From NCBI GenBank assembly GCA_914767715.1, contig OU612073.1, positions 250,001 to 314,000 on the forward strand: a stretch of DNA of 64,000 nucleotides. The letters are read 5' to 3'. The translations under genes and the position numbers were made by a program. Of this stretch, positions 63,352-64,000 are shown in pieces. The notes beneath the pieces are model-generated. The model saw only the letters and a list, made by a program, of their open reading frames with translations, had not been told where the DNA came from and ran no database searches. The DNA is from Membranipora membranacea. Taxonomy: Eukaryota; Bryozoa; Gymnolaemata; Cheilostomatida; Membraniporidae. How positions within the stretch are numbered: the first letter of the stretch is position 1; each line of letters begins with the position of its first letter.

Positions 63352-64000
63352 CTACAATATATATCGTCATTTACATGTAATATTATACAAATACAATAAT
63401 ATATAATCATTGATGTAACGATACAGCATAAACATAATAAGATTCTTAATCTTAGCAAATGTAATATAACAAACAAAGCTGTCTTATATGGACTTCAAAC
63501 TTATATATGTAATATAATTTACTGTGTTTGAATAATTATGTAATATAGCATATATAATAATATATCATACTCATAATATGTATTAATGTTATTGTAATAA
63601 TGTATTATGTTTTAATCAGTATAAGGCCAGAGGTGGATGTGCAGTCATAGCTTATCAATATATGTAATGTGTGATCCTCTGACTCTCCTGGTGTGATAAA
63701 CATGATCTGAAGACAAATACTGAAAACTCAAGTTCTATAAAGTCCCACTCACAAGTACTTCTTCATTTCACTTATGATAAATAGATATAATAGCTAGAGA
63801 ATACTCAGCTAAGAGAATAACCAGCCAAGAGTTATGGATAAATTTGCTTTGGAAAGGTCCAGGTCCTTTCAGACATCAGACATATATAAGTCGATGTCAT
63901 AAGCTGAGGGGATGGTCCGGAAATCTTTTGATCTGTAGTGATTGTACTTTTCATGAGTTTTAAATTGTTTTGTTTCTAAACATTGTCAAATGAGTAAACT
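63352..64000. other. Intron upstream of the first visible exon
   Basis: AT-rich, with no exon I can support. It continues beyond the window towards the missing 5' exons. Confidence 0.6.

Overview
The window is nuclear DNA of an invertebrate animal. It has many GT-AG introns, AT-rich noncoding sequence, tRNA-derived SINEs, foldback (MITE-like) elements, a decayed LINE and many minisatellites. The phylum cannot be fixed from the sequence alone.

Nearly the whole window is one gene on the minus strand, a perlecan (HSPG2 / UNC-52 / trol) homologue. I could place 75 coding exons, two of them only tentatively (a 9-nt exon and the first exon's upstream context), between 63351 and the stop codon at 4186-4188. 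They give one continuous frame of about 4,075 codons; exon phases agree at every junction. The 5' end (signal peptide and any SEA domain) lies beyond 64000. In transcript order, 63.4-56.1 kb encodes nine LDL-receptor class A repeats, a Ser/Thr-rich stalk and two Ig domains that interleave with the LDLa repeats. 56-48.4 kb encodes two laminin IV modules with laminin-type EGF repeats. 48.5-14 kb encodes 18 further Ig domains, mostly split over two exons. 13.7-4.2 kb encodes LG1-EGF-EGF-LG2-EGF-EGF-linker-LG3, the domain V / endorepellin order. A putative poly(A) signal is at 3593-3598.

Two features stand out within this gene. Two adjacent exons (25979-26126 and 25614-25806) both encode the first half of the same Ig domain, have the same 1-to-2 phase, and are separated by a 172-bp intron holding a 30-bp stem-loop; they look like mutually exclusive alternatives. 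Several minisatellites begin exactly at 5' splice sites; the clearest is a 31-bp unit repeated about eight times after the exon at 49060-49231, each unit carrying the exon end plus a donor site.

A second gene is nested in the intron between the exons at 36430 and 33096, on the same strand (34151-35559). It encodes a predicted secreted protein of about 419 residues with an NHL-like segment and a Cys-rich PAN/apple-like C terminus. The first 3.5 kb is intergenic and repeat-bearing, with no gene I can support.
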